Assembly: GCF_024666615.1 (NCBI RefSeq)
Contig: NZ_CP088297.1
Span: forward strand, 2,914,001 to 2,978,000
Source: Aquabacterium sp. J223
GTDB lineage: Bacteria > Pseudomonadota > Gammaproteobacteria > Burkholderiales > Burkholderiaceae_C
Length of the DNA stretch: 64,000 nucleotides
Direction of reading: 5' to 3'
A model generated the notes under the pieces. The model ran no database searches and was not told the DNA's origin. It saw only the letters and a program-made list of their open reading frames with translations. Position numbers and translations under genes: made by a program. Shown piece after piece: positions 10,252 to 17,133 of this stretch (positions within the stretch are counted from its first letter, which is position 1; each line of letters opens with the position of its first letter).

Positions 10252-11034
10252 ATGCTGCAAGCCGCCTTCGCCGGCCTGGTGCTCGGCTTGGCCATCGCGG
10301 TGCCGACGTGGTGGCTCAGCCTGCGGCTGCGCGACGCCAGCCTGGCCGACCGCATCTGGCCGCTGCTGATTGCCGGGCCCGGCGTGGTCTACGCGCTGGC
10401 GCTGGGCGCCGGCACGCGAGGCCTGCTGATGCTCGCGCTGCTGATCGCCTGGGCGCTGCGCCTGGCCGCCTTCATCACCTGGCGCAACTGGGGCCACGGC
10501 GAGGACCGCCGCTACGCCGCCATGCGCCAGCGCCATGGCGAGGCCTTCGCATGGAAGAGCTTGGGGCTCGTGTTCGGCCTGCAGGCGGTGCTGGGCTGGA
10601 TCGTGTCGGCACCGGTGCTGGCCGCCGTGGCGACGGCCTCGCCGCTCGGCCTGCTCGATGCGCTCGGTGCCGTGCTGGCGCTGTTCGGCCTGGTCTTCGA
10701 GGCGGTGGCCGACGCGCAGATGGCGCGCTTCCGCGCCGACCCCTCGCAGCGCGGCCGGGTGATGGACCGCGGGCTCTGGCGCTGGTCGCGCCACCCCAAC
10801 TACTTCGGCGAGGCCTGCGTCTGGTGGGGCCTGTGGCTGATCGCGCTGGCGGGTGCCGGCCGGGACGCCGCCTGGGCCGTCGTCTCGCCGGCGCTGATGA
10901 CCTTCCTGCTGCTGCGCGTGTCCGGCGTCGCCCTGCTGGAGCAGGACATCGCCGAGCGCCGCCCCGCCTACCGCGACTACATCGCGCGCACCAGCGCCTT
11001 CCTGCCCTGGCCACCGCGCCGCACCACCCCATGA
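10252..11034 (+). CDS. DUF1295 (steroid 5-alpha-reductase-like) membrane protein
   Basis: This 260-residue protein has about six membrane segments. The C-terminal block WRWSRHPNYFGEACVWWGLWL is the signature of the DUF1295/isoprenylcysteine methyltransferase-like superfamily, with RHPNYFGE as the likely NADPH- or cofactor-contacting part. Members resemble steroid 5-alpha reductases and act on lipid-like substrates, but no bacterial activity is firmly known to me. It starts 7 bases after the methyltransferase stop and overlaps the next gene by ATGA, so it belongs to the sigma/ChrR operon. A role in lipid modification under photo-oxidative stress is inference. Confidence 0.78.
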   Translation: MLQAAFAGLVLGLAIAVPTWWLSLRLRDASLADRIWPLLIAGPGVVYALALGAGTRGLLMLALLIAWALRLAAFITWRNWGHGEDRRYAAMRQRHGEAFAWKSLGLVFGLQAVLGWIVSAPVLAAVATASPLGLLDALGAVLALFGLVFEAVADAQMARFRADPSQRGRVMDRGLWRWSRHPNYFGEACVWWGLWLIALAGAGRDAAWAVVSPALMTFLLLRVSGVALLEQDIAERRPAYRDYIARTSAFLPWPPRRTTP

Positions 11035-11669
11035 CCCTTCGCACCCCGCTGGCCGCCGCCGCCCTGCTGCTGGCCGCCACCGCCCAGGCGCAGACCCGTC
11101 AGTGGCCCTTCGAGGTCCGCCTCGACGACACGCCGATCGGCCAACACCGCTTCGAGCTCACCGGCAGCCCCGCCGACGGCACGCTGAAGAGCGAGGCCGC
11201 CTTCACCGTGCGGCTGCTCGGCATCCCGGTCTACCGCTACCGCCACAGCGCCACCGAGCGCTGGCGCGACGGCTGCCTGGACGCGATGCAGGCCGGCACC
11301 GACGACAACGGCGACAAGAGCCAGGTCGACGCCCGAAAGGACGGCGGCGCGCTGCGCATCGACGGCGGCAGCGGCGGCAAGGCCGAATCCGCCACCGGCT
11401 GCGTGATGAGCTTCGCCTACTGGAACCCGGCCATCCGCCAGCAGCCGCGGCTGCTCAACGCGCAGACCGGCGCGCTGGAGCCGGTGAAGATCGAACGCGC
11501 CGGCACCGGCACCGTCGAGGTCCGCGGCCAGGCCGTGCCGGCGGTGCGCTGGCGCATCAGCGGGCCCAAGCAGCCGATCGAGCTGTGGGAATCCGCCGCC
11601 GACGGCGCCTGGATCGGCCTCGATTCCACGGTCAGCGGCGGCAAGCGGCTGAGCTACCGGCTCAAATGA
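11031..11669 (+). CDS. DUF6134-family exported protein
   Basis: This 212-residue protein has a clear signal peptide (MTLRTPLAAAALLLAATAQA, cleavage near residue 20). The mature part is rich in beta strands: a FEVRLDDTPIGQHRFELTG opening and two cysteines that could pair (in RDGCLDAM and TGCVMSFAYWNP). The pattern matches the uncharacterised DUF6134 family found near SAM methyltransferase/ChrR clusters. The ATG overlaps the DUF1295 stop and its own stop overlaps the next frame, so it is cotranscribed. It is probably a periplasmic lipid-binding or envelope protein; no function is established. Confidence 0.65.
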   Translation: MTLRTPLAAAALLLAATAQAQTRQWPFEVRLDDTPIGQHRFELTGSPADGTLKSEAAFTVRLLGIPVYRYRHSATERWRDGCLDAMQAGTDDNGDKSQVDARKDGGALRIDGGSGGKAESATGCVMSFAYWNPAIRQQPRLLNAQTGALEPVKIERAGTGTVEVRGQAVPAVRWRISGPKQPIELWESAADGAWIGLDSTVSGGKRLSYRLK

Positions 11670-11683
11670 AACAGGGGATGCAC

Positions 11684-12097
11684 ATGACCTTCAAGCACGC
11701 CGTCGTCGGCTATCTGATCGCCGCGCTCGTCTTCCTGGTGCTGGACGCGATCTGGCTGTCCACCATGGCGCAGCGCCTCTACCGGCCGGCCATCGGCCAC
11801 CTCATGGGCGACACGGTGCAGTGGGTGCCGGCGGTGCTGTTCTACCTGCTGTACCTGGTCGGCATCCTGTTCTTCGCCGTCGCACCGGCGCAGGACGGCG
11901 GCAGCGCGCTCGGCGCGATCGGCCGCGGGGCGTTGTTCGGGCTGCTGGCCTACGCCACCTACGACCTGACCAACCAGGCCACGCTGCGCGACTGGCCCTG
12001 GTCGGTGACGCTGGCCGACCTGGCCTGGGGCGCCTTCGTCACCGCGGCGGCGGCGGGGGCGTCGGCGGCGGTCGTGCTCCGGCTGGACCGGGGCTGA
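11684..12097 (+). CDS. DUF2177 family membrane protein
   Basis: This 137-residue protein has four membrane segments: residues about 3-25, 48-65, 80-98 and 110-130. The block FLVLDAIWLSTMAQRLYRPAIGHLM and the motif GLLAYATYDLTNQATL identify DUF2177, a family of unknown function common in sigma/ChrR and photolyase neighbourhoods. I chose the ATG at 11684 because AGGGG lies 7 bases upstream; in-frame ATGs at 11666 and 11678 are possible. It is the last gene of this operon and is followed by a convergent double hairpin. Confidence 0.75.
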   Translation: MTFKHAVVGYLIAALVFLVLDAIWLSTMAQRLYRPAIGHLMGDTVQWVPAVLFYLLYLVGILFFAVAPAQDGGSALGAIGRGALFGLLAYATYDLTNQATLRDWPWSVTLADLAWGAFVTAAAAGASAAVVLRLDRG

Positions 12098-12103
12098 GGC
12101 CCA

Positions 12104-12137
12104 CGCCCGCCGAGGCGGGCGCGGGGCCGCGCCCCGC
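12104..12137. terminator. Convergent double hairpin terminator
   Basis: Two adjacent perfect 7-bp stems, CGCCCGC/GCGGGCG (12104-12121) and GCGGGGC/GCCCCGC (12121-12137), fill the 42-bp gap between the convergent DUF2177 and chrR genes. There is no clear T-run on either strand, so termination strength is uncertain. Confidence 0.55.
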
Positions 12138-12139
12138 CC

Positions 12140-12793
12140 TCACATCCCGACCAGCGACCCCAGCGCGCGGGCGATGAAGCCGTCGAACACCACCCGGCCT
12201 TCGACCGCGGCCAGGCAGATGCACTCGCTGCCCTCCTGCACCACCGGCTGGTGGCGCACCTGGCCGTCGGCGGCGTCGAAGTCGCCCGCCTCGAACAGCG
12301 CCCGGCCGTCGTGGAAGCGGCCGTGCAGCACCTGCGTCACCTCCAGCTCGCTGTGGGTGTGCTGGGGCAGGTACTTGCCGGCGCCGATGCGCAGCAGGAA
12401 GACATTGGCCGCCGGGTCGTAGGGCACGGTGACCCGGCTCCAGCGCATGCCCGGGCCCATCCAGCGCCAGGGGGTGGCGCGGCAACCGGCCAGCGCCTTG
12501 GGCCAGGTGGCGCCCGCCGGCAGCGGCGGCGGCCCCGCGACCTCGGTCGACCGCGGGGTCGGGGCCGCGGGCAGCGCGTCGATCGCCGCCAGCGTGCGCG
12601 CCAGCGCGTCGGCGCGCAGCGGCGCCTCGGGCAGTTCGTCCATCAGCACCGAGCCGATGGACTCGCAGAACCGGAGCTGTTCCTGGCAGTGCGCGCAACC
12701 CTCGACGTGCGCGGCGACGACCAGCGCGGTGCCGGTCGGCAGCGTGCCCGCTGCATGGGCCAGCAGCAGGTCGTCTTCCGGGTGGTGGTTCAT
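12140..12793 (-). CDS. chrR: ChrR-type zinc anti-sigma factor with C-terminal cupin
   Basis: This 217-residue protein should hold the neighbouring ECF sigma factor inactive until singlet oxygen or related oxidants act. The N-terminal zinc anti-sigma domain shows an early histidine (H3/H4) and the core H29-V-E-G-C33-A-H-C36. This matches the H, HxxxCxxC ligand set of Rhodobacter ChrR. The C-terminal cupin spans about residues 105-210. Its metal ligands are PQHTHSELE (H145, H147, E151) and VRHQP (H181). It is encoded after rpoE on the same strand (70-bp gap), the usual order. Both halves are intact, so it should be functional. Confidence 0.9.
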   Translation of the reverse strand: MNHHPEDDLLLAHAAGTLPTGTALVVAAHVEGCAHCQEQLRFCESIGSVLMDELPEAPLRADALARTLAAIDALPAAPTPRSTEVAGPPPLPAGATWPKALAGCRATPWRWMGPGMRWSRVTVPYDPAANVFLLRIGAGKYLPQHTHSELEVTQVLHGRFHDGRALFEAGDFDAADGQVRHQPVVQEGSECICLAAVEGRVVFDGFIARALGSLVGM

Positions 12794-12863
12794 GTCGACC
12801 CCTCGCCCGCCGGGGACGGCGGTCGATCCCCCGAGGGGCTGGCGGCGGTGAATCCGGTCGTTC

Positions 12864-13538
12864 TCATTCCAGGTGGTTCAGCAATCGGCGGATGTGGGCC
12901 ACGGCCAGCCGCACCCGCGACTTGACCGTGCCCAGCGGGATGCCCAGTTCGCTGGCGATCTGGGCGTGGGGCCGTTCCTCGAAGAACGACAGGCGCAGCA
13001 CCTGCGCCTGCTCCGCCGGCAGGCGGTTGATGGCGGCGTGCAGGCCTTCGTCGCGACGGGCCTGCCGCACCCGATCCTCGGGCAGCGGGGCCTGGTCGAC
13101 CAGCGCGTCCAGCGTCACCCCCTCGTCCTCGTAGGCCCCCACCGGCCCGCGCCGGCGCAGGGCGTCGATGCGCAGGTTACGGGCGATGGTGAAGACCCAG
13201 GTCGACACCGCGGCCTGCCGGGCGTCGAACATCGCCGCCTTGCGCCACAGGCTGACCATCGTCTCCTGCACCACCTCCTCGGCCAGTTCCTCGCTGGCGC
13301 CGGTGCGCTGCAGGTAGGACTTCACGCGCGGCGCGAAATGCTTGAACAGCAGCGCGAAGGCCTGACGGTCCTGCCGGACGGCCACCGCATGCACCCAGGC
13401 GACCAGTTCTTCGGCGGCGGGCTGCGTGGAGTCGGCGCGCACGGCGCTGGAGCGGACCAGGGTCAAGGCGGGGGTGAGCCGGCGCCGGGACGCCGTCGCG
13501 GGCGCACCCGGCAAGGACGACAGGGAGGGCGGTGGCAT
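12864..13538 (-). CDS. rpoE: ECF RNA polymerase sigma factor, ChrR-associated (ECF11/RpoE type)
   Basis: Region 2 is visible as FALLFKHFAPRVKSYLQRTG, with EVVQETMVSLWRKAAMFD and TWVFTIARNLRIDALRRR. Region 4 carries the helix-turn-helix RPHAQIASELGIPLGTVKSRVRLAVAHIRR. It should direct transcription from the three TGATCC/CGTA promoters described here, including its own. The ATG at 13538 gives 224 residues. However, the promoter -10 ends at about 13544, so this ATG would be at or before the transcript start. A GTG at 13442 (192 residues, the usual family length) is a good alternative. The long arginine- and alanine-rich N-terminus argues for the shorter form. Confidence 0.85.
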   Translation of the reverse strand: MPPPSLSSLPGAPATASRRRLTPALTLVRSSAVRADSTQPAAEELVAWVHAVAVRQDRQAFALLFKHFAPRVKSYLQRTGASEELAEEVVQETMVSLWRKAAMFDARQAAVSTWVFTIARNLRIDALRRRGPVGAYEDEGVTLDALVDQAPLPEDRVRQARRDEGLHAAINRLPAEQAQVLRLSFFEERPHAQIASELGIPLGTVKSRVRLAVAHIRRLLNHLE

Positions 13539-13547
13539 GCAGCTTAA

Positions 13548-13573
13548 TACGGCGCCGGCCACGGACCGGATCA
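13548..13573 (-). promoter_or_regulatory. Autoregulatory ChrR-sigma promoter of rpoE-chrR
   Basis: Read on the minus strand, TGATCC (13573 to 13568) is followed after 16 bases by CGTATTAA (13551 to 13544). The -35 matches the TGATCC consensus of this sigma group perfectly. It fires toward rpoE and predicts a transcript start near 13537. Confidence 0.68.
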
Positions 13574-13614
13574 ATCCCCCCGGCCGGACGCCCGAGGCGG
13601 CCGCCGGCGTGCCG

Positions 13615-13640
13615 AAATCCAAAACCGCGCGGCGCGCGTA
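13615..13640 (+). promoter_or_regulatory. Divergent ChrR-sigma promoter of the flavoprotein-DUF1365-cfa operon
   Basis: AAATCC (13615-13620), then 16 bases, then CGTAAGA (13637-13643). The -35 matches 4 of 6 positions of TGATCC, but the spacing and the CGTAAGA box match the expected form. The ATG of the flavoprotein lies 27 bases downstream. It shares the intergenic region with the opposing rpoE promoter. Confidence 0.6.
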
Positions 13641-13669
13641 AGAGCGGCCAGACCCTCCCACGCCGACCG

Positions 13670-15046
13670 ATGACCGCCTTCCCGGCCGACCTGCCCCTGC
13701 CGCCCGCCCGCACCGGCGACCGCCCCCAGCACATCGCCGTCGTCGGCAGCGGCATCTCCGGCCTGGCCTGCGCCTGGCTGCTGTCCCAGGGCCACCGGGT
13801 GACGGTGTTCGAGGGCGAGGCCCGGCCCGGCGGCCACAGCCACACGGTGGAGGCGCCCGGCCCGCGCGGCGCGCAGGCGGTGGACACCGGCTTCATCGTC
13901 TACAACGAGCCGGCCTACCCCAACCTCACCGCGCTGTTCGAGCACCTGCGGGTGCCGACGCAGACCTCGGACATGTCCTTCGCCGTCAGCCTGGACGGCG
14001 GGGCGCTCGAATACGCCGGCACCGACCTGAAGGGGCTGTTCGCTCAGCGGCGCAACCTGCTGCGCCCGCGCTTCTGGTCGATGCTGGTCGACCTGCTGCG
14101 CTTCTACCGCCAGGCGCCGAACGACGCAGCGGCCGCCGGACTGGAGCCGCTGGACGACTACCTGGCCCGCAACGGCTACGGCGAGGCCTTCCGCGACGAC
14201 CACCTGTACCCGATGGCGGCCGCCATCTGGTCCACCGCGGCCGGCCGCATCGGCCGTCACCCCACCGAGGCCTTCATCCGCTTCTGCCAGAACCACCACC
14301 TGCTGCAGGTCAGCGGCCGGCCGGCCTGGCGCACCGTCACCGGCGGCAGCCGCGAGTACGTGCGCCGGCTGACCGCCGCCTTCGCCGACGGCCTGCGGCT
14401 GGACACGCCGGTGCTGGCGCTGCGCCGCGACGCCGACGGCGTCTTGCTGCGCACCCGCGACGGCTGGTGGCCCGAGCGCTTCGACCAGGTGGTGCTGGCC
14501 ACCCACGCCGACCAGTCGCTGCACCTGCTGGAGCAGCCCAGCGACGACGAGCGCCAGCTGCTCGGCGCCTTCGGCTACAGCCGCAACCATGCGGTGCTGC
14601 ATGCCGACCCGGCGCTGATGCCGCAGCGGCGCGAGGTGTGGGCGAGCTGGAACTACCTGGCCGACCGCCGCGCCGGGGCCGACCGGCCGCCCTGCGTCAC
14701 CTACTGGATGAACCGGCTGCAGTCGATCCCACACGACACGCCGCTGTTCCTCACGCTCAACCCGCTGCAGCCGCCGCGGCCCGAGCAGCTGATCCGCACC
14801 GAGGTCTACGAGCACCCGCTGTTCGACGCCGCCGCCATGCGCGCCCAGCGCGCGCTGTGGACCCTGCAGGGCCGCCAGCGCACCTGGTTCTGCGGCGCCT
14901 ACTTCGGCGCCGGCTTCCATGAGGACGGCCTGCAGTCCGGCCTGGCGGTGGCCGAGGCGCTGGGCGGCGTGCGCCGGCCGTGGACGGTGGCCAACGAGTC
15001 GGGCCGCATCCACCTGCCGTCGCCGGCCGGGGCGGTGGCCGCATGA
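13670..15046 (+). CDS. FAD-dependent amine-oxidase-like flavoprotein of the ChrR-sigma regulon
   Basis: This 458-residue protein has an N-terminal Rossmann motif (IAVVGSGISGLACAWLLSQGHRVTVFE, residues about 22-48) and a conserved ARPGGHSHTV. The C-terminal FAD-closing segment FCGAYFGAGFHEDGLQSG is also present. It belongs to COG2907 (NAD/FAD-binding amine oxidase-like). Homologues in the Rhodobacter RpoE/ChrR regulon take part in modifying unsaturated or methylated fatty acyl chains. The ATG at 13670 begins just after the predicted promoter; a longer in-frame extension upstream would run through that promoter and is rejected. The stop overlaps the DUF1365 start. Confidence 0.82.
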   Translation: MTAFPADLPLPPARTGDRPQHIAVVGSGISGLACAWLLSQGHRVTVFEGEARPGGHSHTVEAPGPRGAQAVDTGFIVYNEPAYPNLTALFEHLRVPTQTSDMSFAVSLDGGALEYAGTDLKGLFAQRRNLLRPRFWSMLVDLLRFYRQAPNDAAAAGLEPLDDYLARNGYGEAFRDDHLYPMAAAIWSTAAGRIGRHPTEAFIRFCQNHHLLQVSGRPAWRTVTGGSREYVRRLTAAFADGLRLDTPVLALRRDADGVLLRTRDGWWPERFDQVVLATHADQSLHLLEQPSDDERQLLGAFGYSRNHAVLHADPALMPQRREVWASWNYLADRRAGADRPPCVTYWMNRLQSIPHDTPLFLTLNPLQPPRPEQLIRTEVYEHPLFDAAAMRAQRALWTLQGRQRTWFCGAYFGAGFHEDGLQSGLAVAEALGGVRRPWTVANESGRIHLPSPAGAVAA

Positions 15047-15861
15047 GCTTGGACTCCGGCCTGTTCAGCGGGACGGTGATGCACCAGCGGCTCCTGCCGC
15101 TGCGCCACCGGCTGCGCTACCGGGTGTTCTCGCTGCTGGTCGACCTGGACGACCTTCCGGCGCTGCCGCGCCGCCTGCGGCTGTTGTCGGTGGACCGCTT
15201 CAACCTCTTCAGCCTGCGCCAGGCCGACCACGGCGACGGCAGCGCCACGCCGCTGAAGGCCCAGGTCGAGCAACGCCTGCGCGACAACGGCCTGGCCACC
15301 GGCGGCGCGGTGCGGCTGCTGGCCATGCCGCGCATCCTGGGCTACGCCTTCAACCCGCTCTCCGTCTATTTCTGCCACCGGCCGGACGGGCCGCTGCAGG
15401 CCATCCTGTACGAGGTCAACAACACCTTCGGCCAGCGCCACAGCTACCTCATCCCGGTGGACGAGGCGCAGGCCCGCGAGGCGGCGGCCGGCGGCGTCAT
15501 CGCGCAGCGCTGCGACAAGCAGCTCTACGTCTCGCCCTTCCTGGGCATGGACCTGCACTACCGCTTCCGGGTGCACCCGCCGGCCGAGCGGCTGGCCTTA
15601 AGCGTCAACGTGCACCGCGACGACGGCACGCTGGTGCTGGCCGCGCAGCTCGACGCGCGGCGCCGGCCGCTGACCGACGGCGTGCTGCTCGGCGCGCTGG
15701 CCACCCATCCGCTGCTCACGCTCAAGGTCATCGCCGCCATCCACTGGGAGGCGCTGAAGCTGTGGCTCAAGGGCGCCCGCCTGCAGCCGCGGCCGGCGCC
15801 GCCGGCCGCCGACCTGACCGTCGTCCCCGCTTCCCTGCCCGCCCCGCTGACGAAGACATGA
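15043..15861 (+). CDS. DUF1365 family protein
   Basis: This 272-residue protein has conserved DUF1365 blocks: LRYRVFSLLVDLDDL, MPRILGYAFNPLSVYFCHR, EVNNTFGQRHSYL, and KQLYVSPFLGMDLHYRFRV. The family has no settled activity. It is nearly always encoded between a COG2907 flavoprotein and a cyclopropane-synthase-like methyltransferase, exactly as here. A role in making methylated, cyclopropane or furan-type fatty acids is therefore the working idea. Start and stop are both ATGA-coupled to the neighbours. Confidence 0.85.
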   Translation: MSLDSGLFSGTVMHQRLLPLRHRLRYRVFSLLVDLDDLPALPRRLRLLSVDRFNLFSLRQADHGDGSATPLKAQVEQRLRDNGLATGGAVRLLAMPRILGYAFNPLSVYFCHRPDGPLQAILYEVNNTFGQRHSYLIPVDEAQAREAAAGGVIAQRCDKQLYVSPFLGMDLHYRFRVHPPAERLALSVNVHRDDGTLVLAAQLDARRRPLTDGVLLGALATHPLLTLKVIAAIHWEALKLWLKGARLQPRPAPPAADLTVVPASLPAPLTKT

Positions 15862-17111
15862 ACACCCGCACCGACGCCTCCGCGCCCCTGGAGCTGGCCC
15901 TGGCCGAGGCCGTGGCCGCCACGCCATCGCGCGCGGCCCGGCCGCTGCGCCGCCTGCTGGAGCGCCTGCTGCGGCAGGTGCGGTGCGGCTCCATCACCGT
16001 CACCCTGCCCCATGGCGACCGGCTCGAGGCGCAGGGCGCCGAACCCGGCCGCGACGCCGCGCTGGTGCTGCACCGCTGGCGGCCGCTGTGGAAGCTGGCG
16101 CTGAAGGGCGACCTCGGCCTGGCCGAGTCCTGGCGCGACGGCGACTGGTCGACGCCCGACCTCACCGCGCTGATCGAGTTCGGCGCCCTCAACGAAGCGG
16201 CCTGGGGCGACACGCTGAACGGCTCGGTGCTGGCGCGCGCGCTGGCCCGCGTGGCCCACCTGGCGCACGCCAACACCCGCCGCGGCAGCCGCCACAACAT
16301 CGCCTACCACTACGACCTGGGCAACGCCTTCTACGCCCAGTGGCTGGACGCCAGCATGCTGTACTCCAGCGCGCTCTACGCCACCGGCCTGGAGACGCTG
16401 GAGCAGGCCCAGGCCGCCCGGCTCGACCGCATCGTCGAGCTGCTCGACACGCCGGCCGGCGGCCAGGTGCTGGAGATCGGCTGCGGCTGGGGCACGCTGG
16501 CCGCCACGCTGGCCGAGCGCCACGGCGCGGCGGTGACCGGCCTCACCCTGTCCACCGAGCAGCTGGCGCATGCGCGGGCGCTGGCCCGGCAGCGCGGCGT
16601 CGAAGCCCGCGTGGACCTGCGCCTGCAGGACTACCGCGACGTGCAGGGCCGCTACGACCGCATCGTCTCCATCGAGATGATCGAGGCGGTGGGCGAGGCC
16701 TGGTGGCCCACCTACTTCCAGGTGCTGCGCGACCGGCTGAAGCCGGGCGGCCGGGCGGTGCTGCAGGCCATCACCATCGACGAGGCGTACTTCGACCGCT
16801 ACCGCCGCGGCGCCGACTTCATCCAGCGCTACATCTTCCCCGGCGGCATGCTGCCGACGGTGACGGCGATGCGGCAGCACGCCGAGCGCGCCGGCCTGCG
16901 CCTTTCGACCGAGCAGCGCTTCGGCCCCAGCTACGCGCGCACGCTGGCCGACTGGCGGCAGCGTTTCCTCGCCGCCTGGCCCGGCATCGAGCCGCTCGGC
17001 TTCGATGCCGGGTTCAAGCGGCTGTGGGAGTACTACCTGTGCTACTGCGAGGCCGGCTTCAACACCGGCCGCATCGACGTCGGGCTCTACGTCTTCGAGA
17101 CCGACGACTGA
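15858..17111 (+). CDS. cfa: Cyclopropane-fatty-acyl-phospholipid synthase family methyltransferase
   Basis: This 417-residue enzyme is of the full Cfa length. The N-terminal lipid-binding half contains KLALKGDLGLAESWRDGDW. The junction NIAYHYDLGNAFYAQWLDASMLYSSALY is the Cfa signature. The SAM-binding loop is LEIGCGWGTLAATLAER, followed by IVSIEMIEAVGEAWW and FIQRYIFPGGMLPT. It transfers a methyl(ene) group from SAM to double bonds of membrane acyl chains. It ends the ChrR-sigma operon and meets the LOV kinase gene tail to tail. A different product, such as a methylated unsaturated acyl chain, is possible for this subgroup. Confidence 0.87.
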   Translation: MNTRTDASAPLELALAEAVAATPSRAARPLRRLLERLLRQVRCGSITVTLPHGDRLEAQGAEPGRDAALVLHRWRPLWKLALKGDLGLAESWRDGDWSTPDLTALIEFGALNEAAWGDTLNGSVLARALARVAHLAHANTRRGSRHNIAYHYDLGNAFYAQWLDASMLYSSALYATGLETLEQAQAARLDRIVELLDTPAGGQVLEIGCGWGTLAATLAERHGAAVTGLTLSTEQLAHARALARQRGVEARVDLRLQDYRDVQGRYDRIVSIEMIEAVGEAWWPTYFQVLRDRLKPGGRAVLQAITIDEAYFDRYRRGADFIQRYIFPGGMLPTVTAMRQHAERAGLRLSTEQRFGPSYARTLADWRQRFLAAWPGIEPLGFDAGFKRLWEYYLCYCEAGFNTGRIDVGLYVFETDD

Positions 17112-17133
17112 GGCCAGGCGCCCGCGCGCCTCA
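17109..17133. terminator. Hairpin spanning two convergent stop codons
   Basis: A GGCGC-CCGC-GCGCC stem (17117-17130) lies between the TGA of cfa and the stop of the convergent LOV kinase gene, which themselves form a TGA/TCA extension of the stem. It may terminate both transcripts; there is no T-run. Confidence 0.4.
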
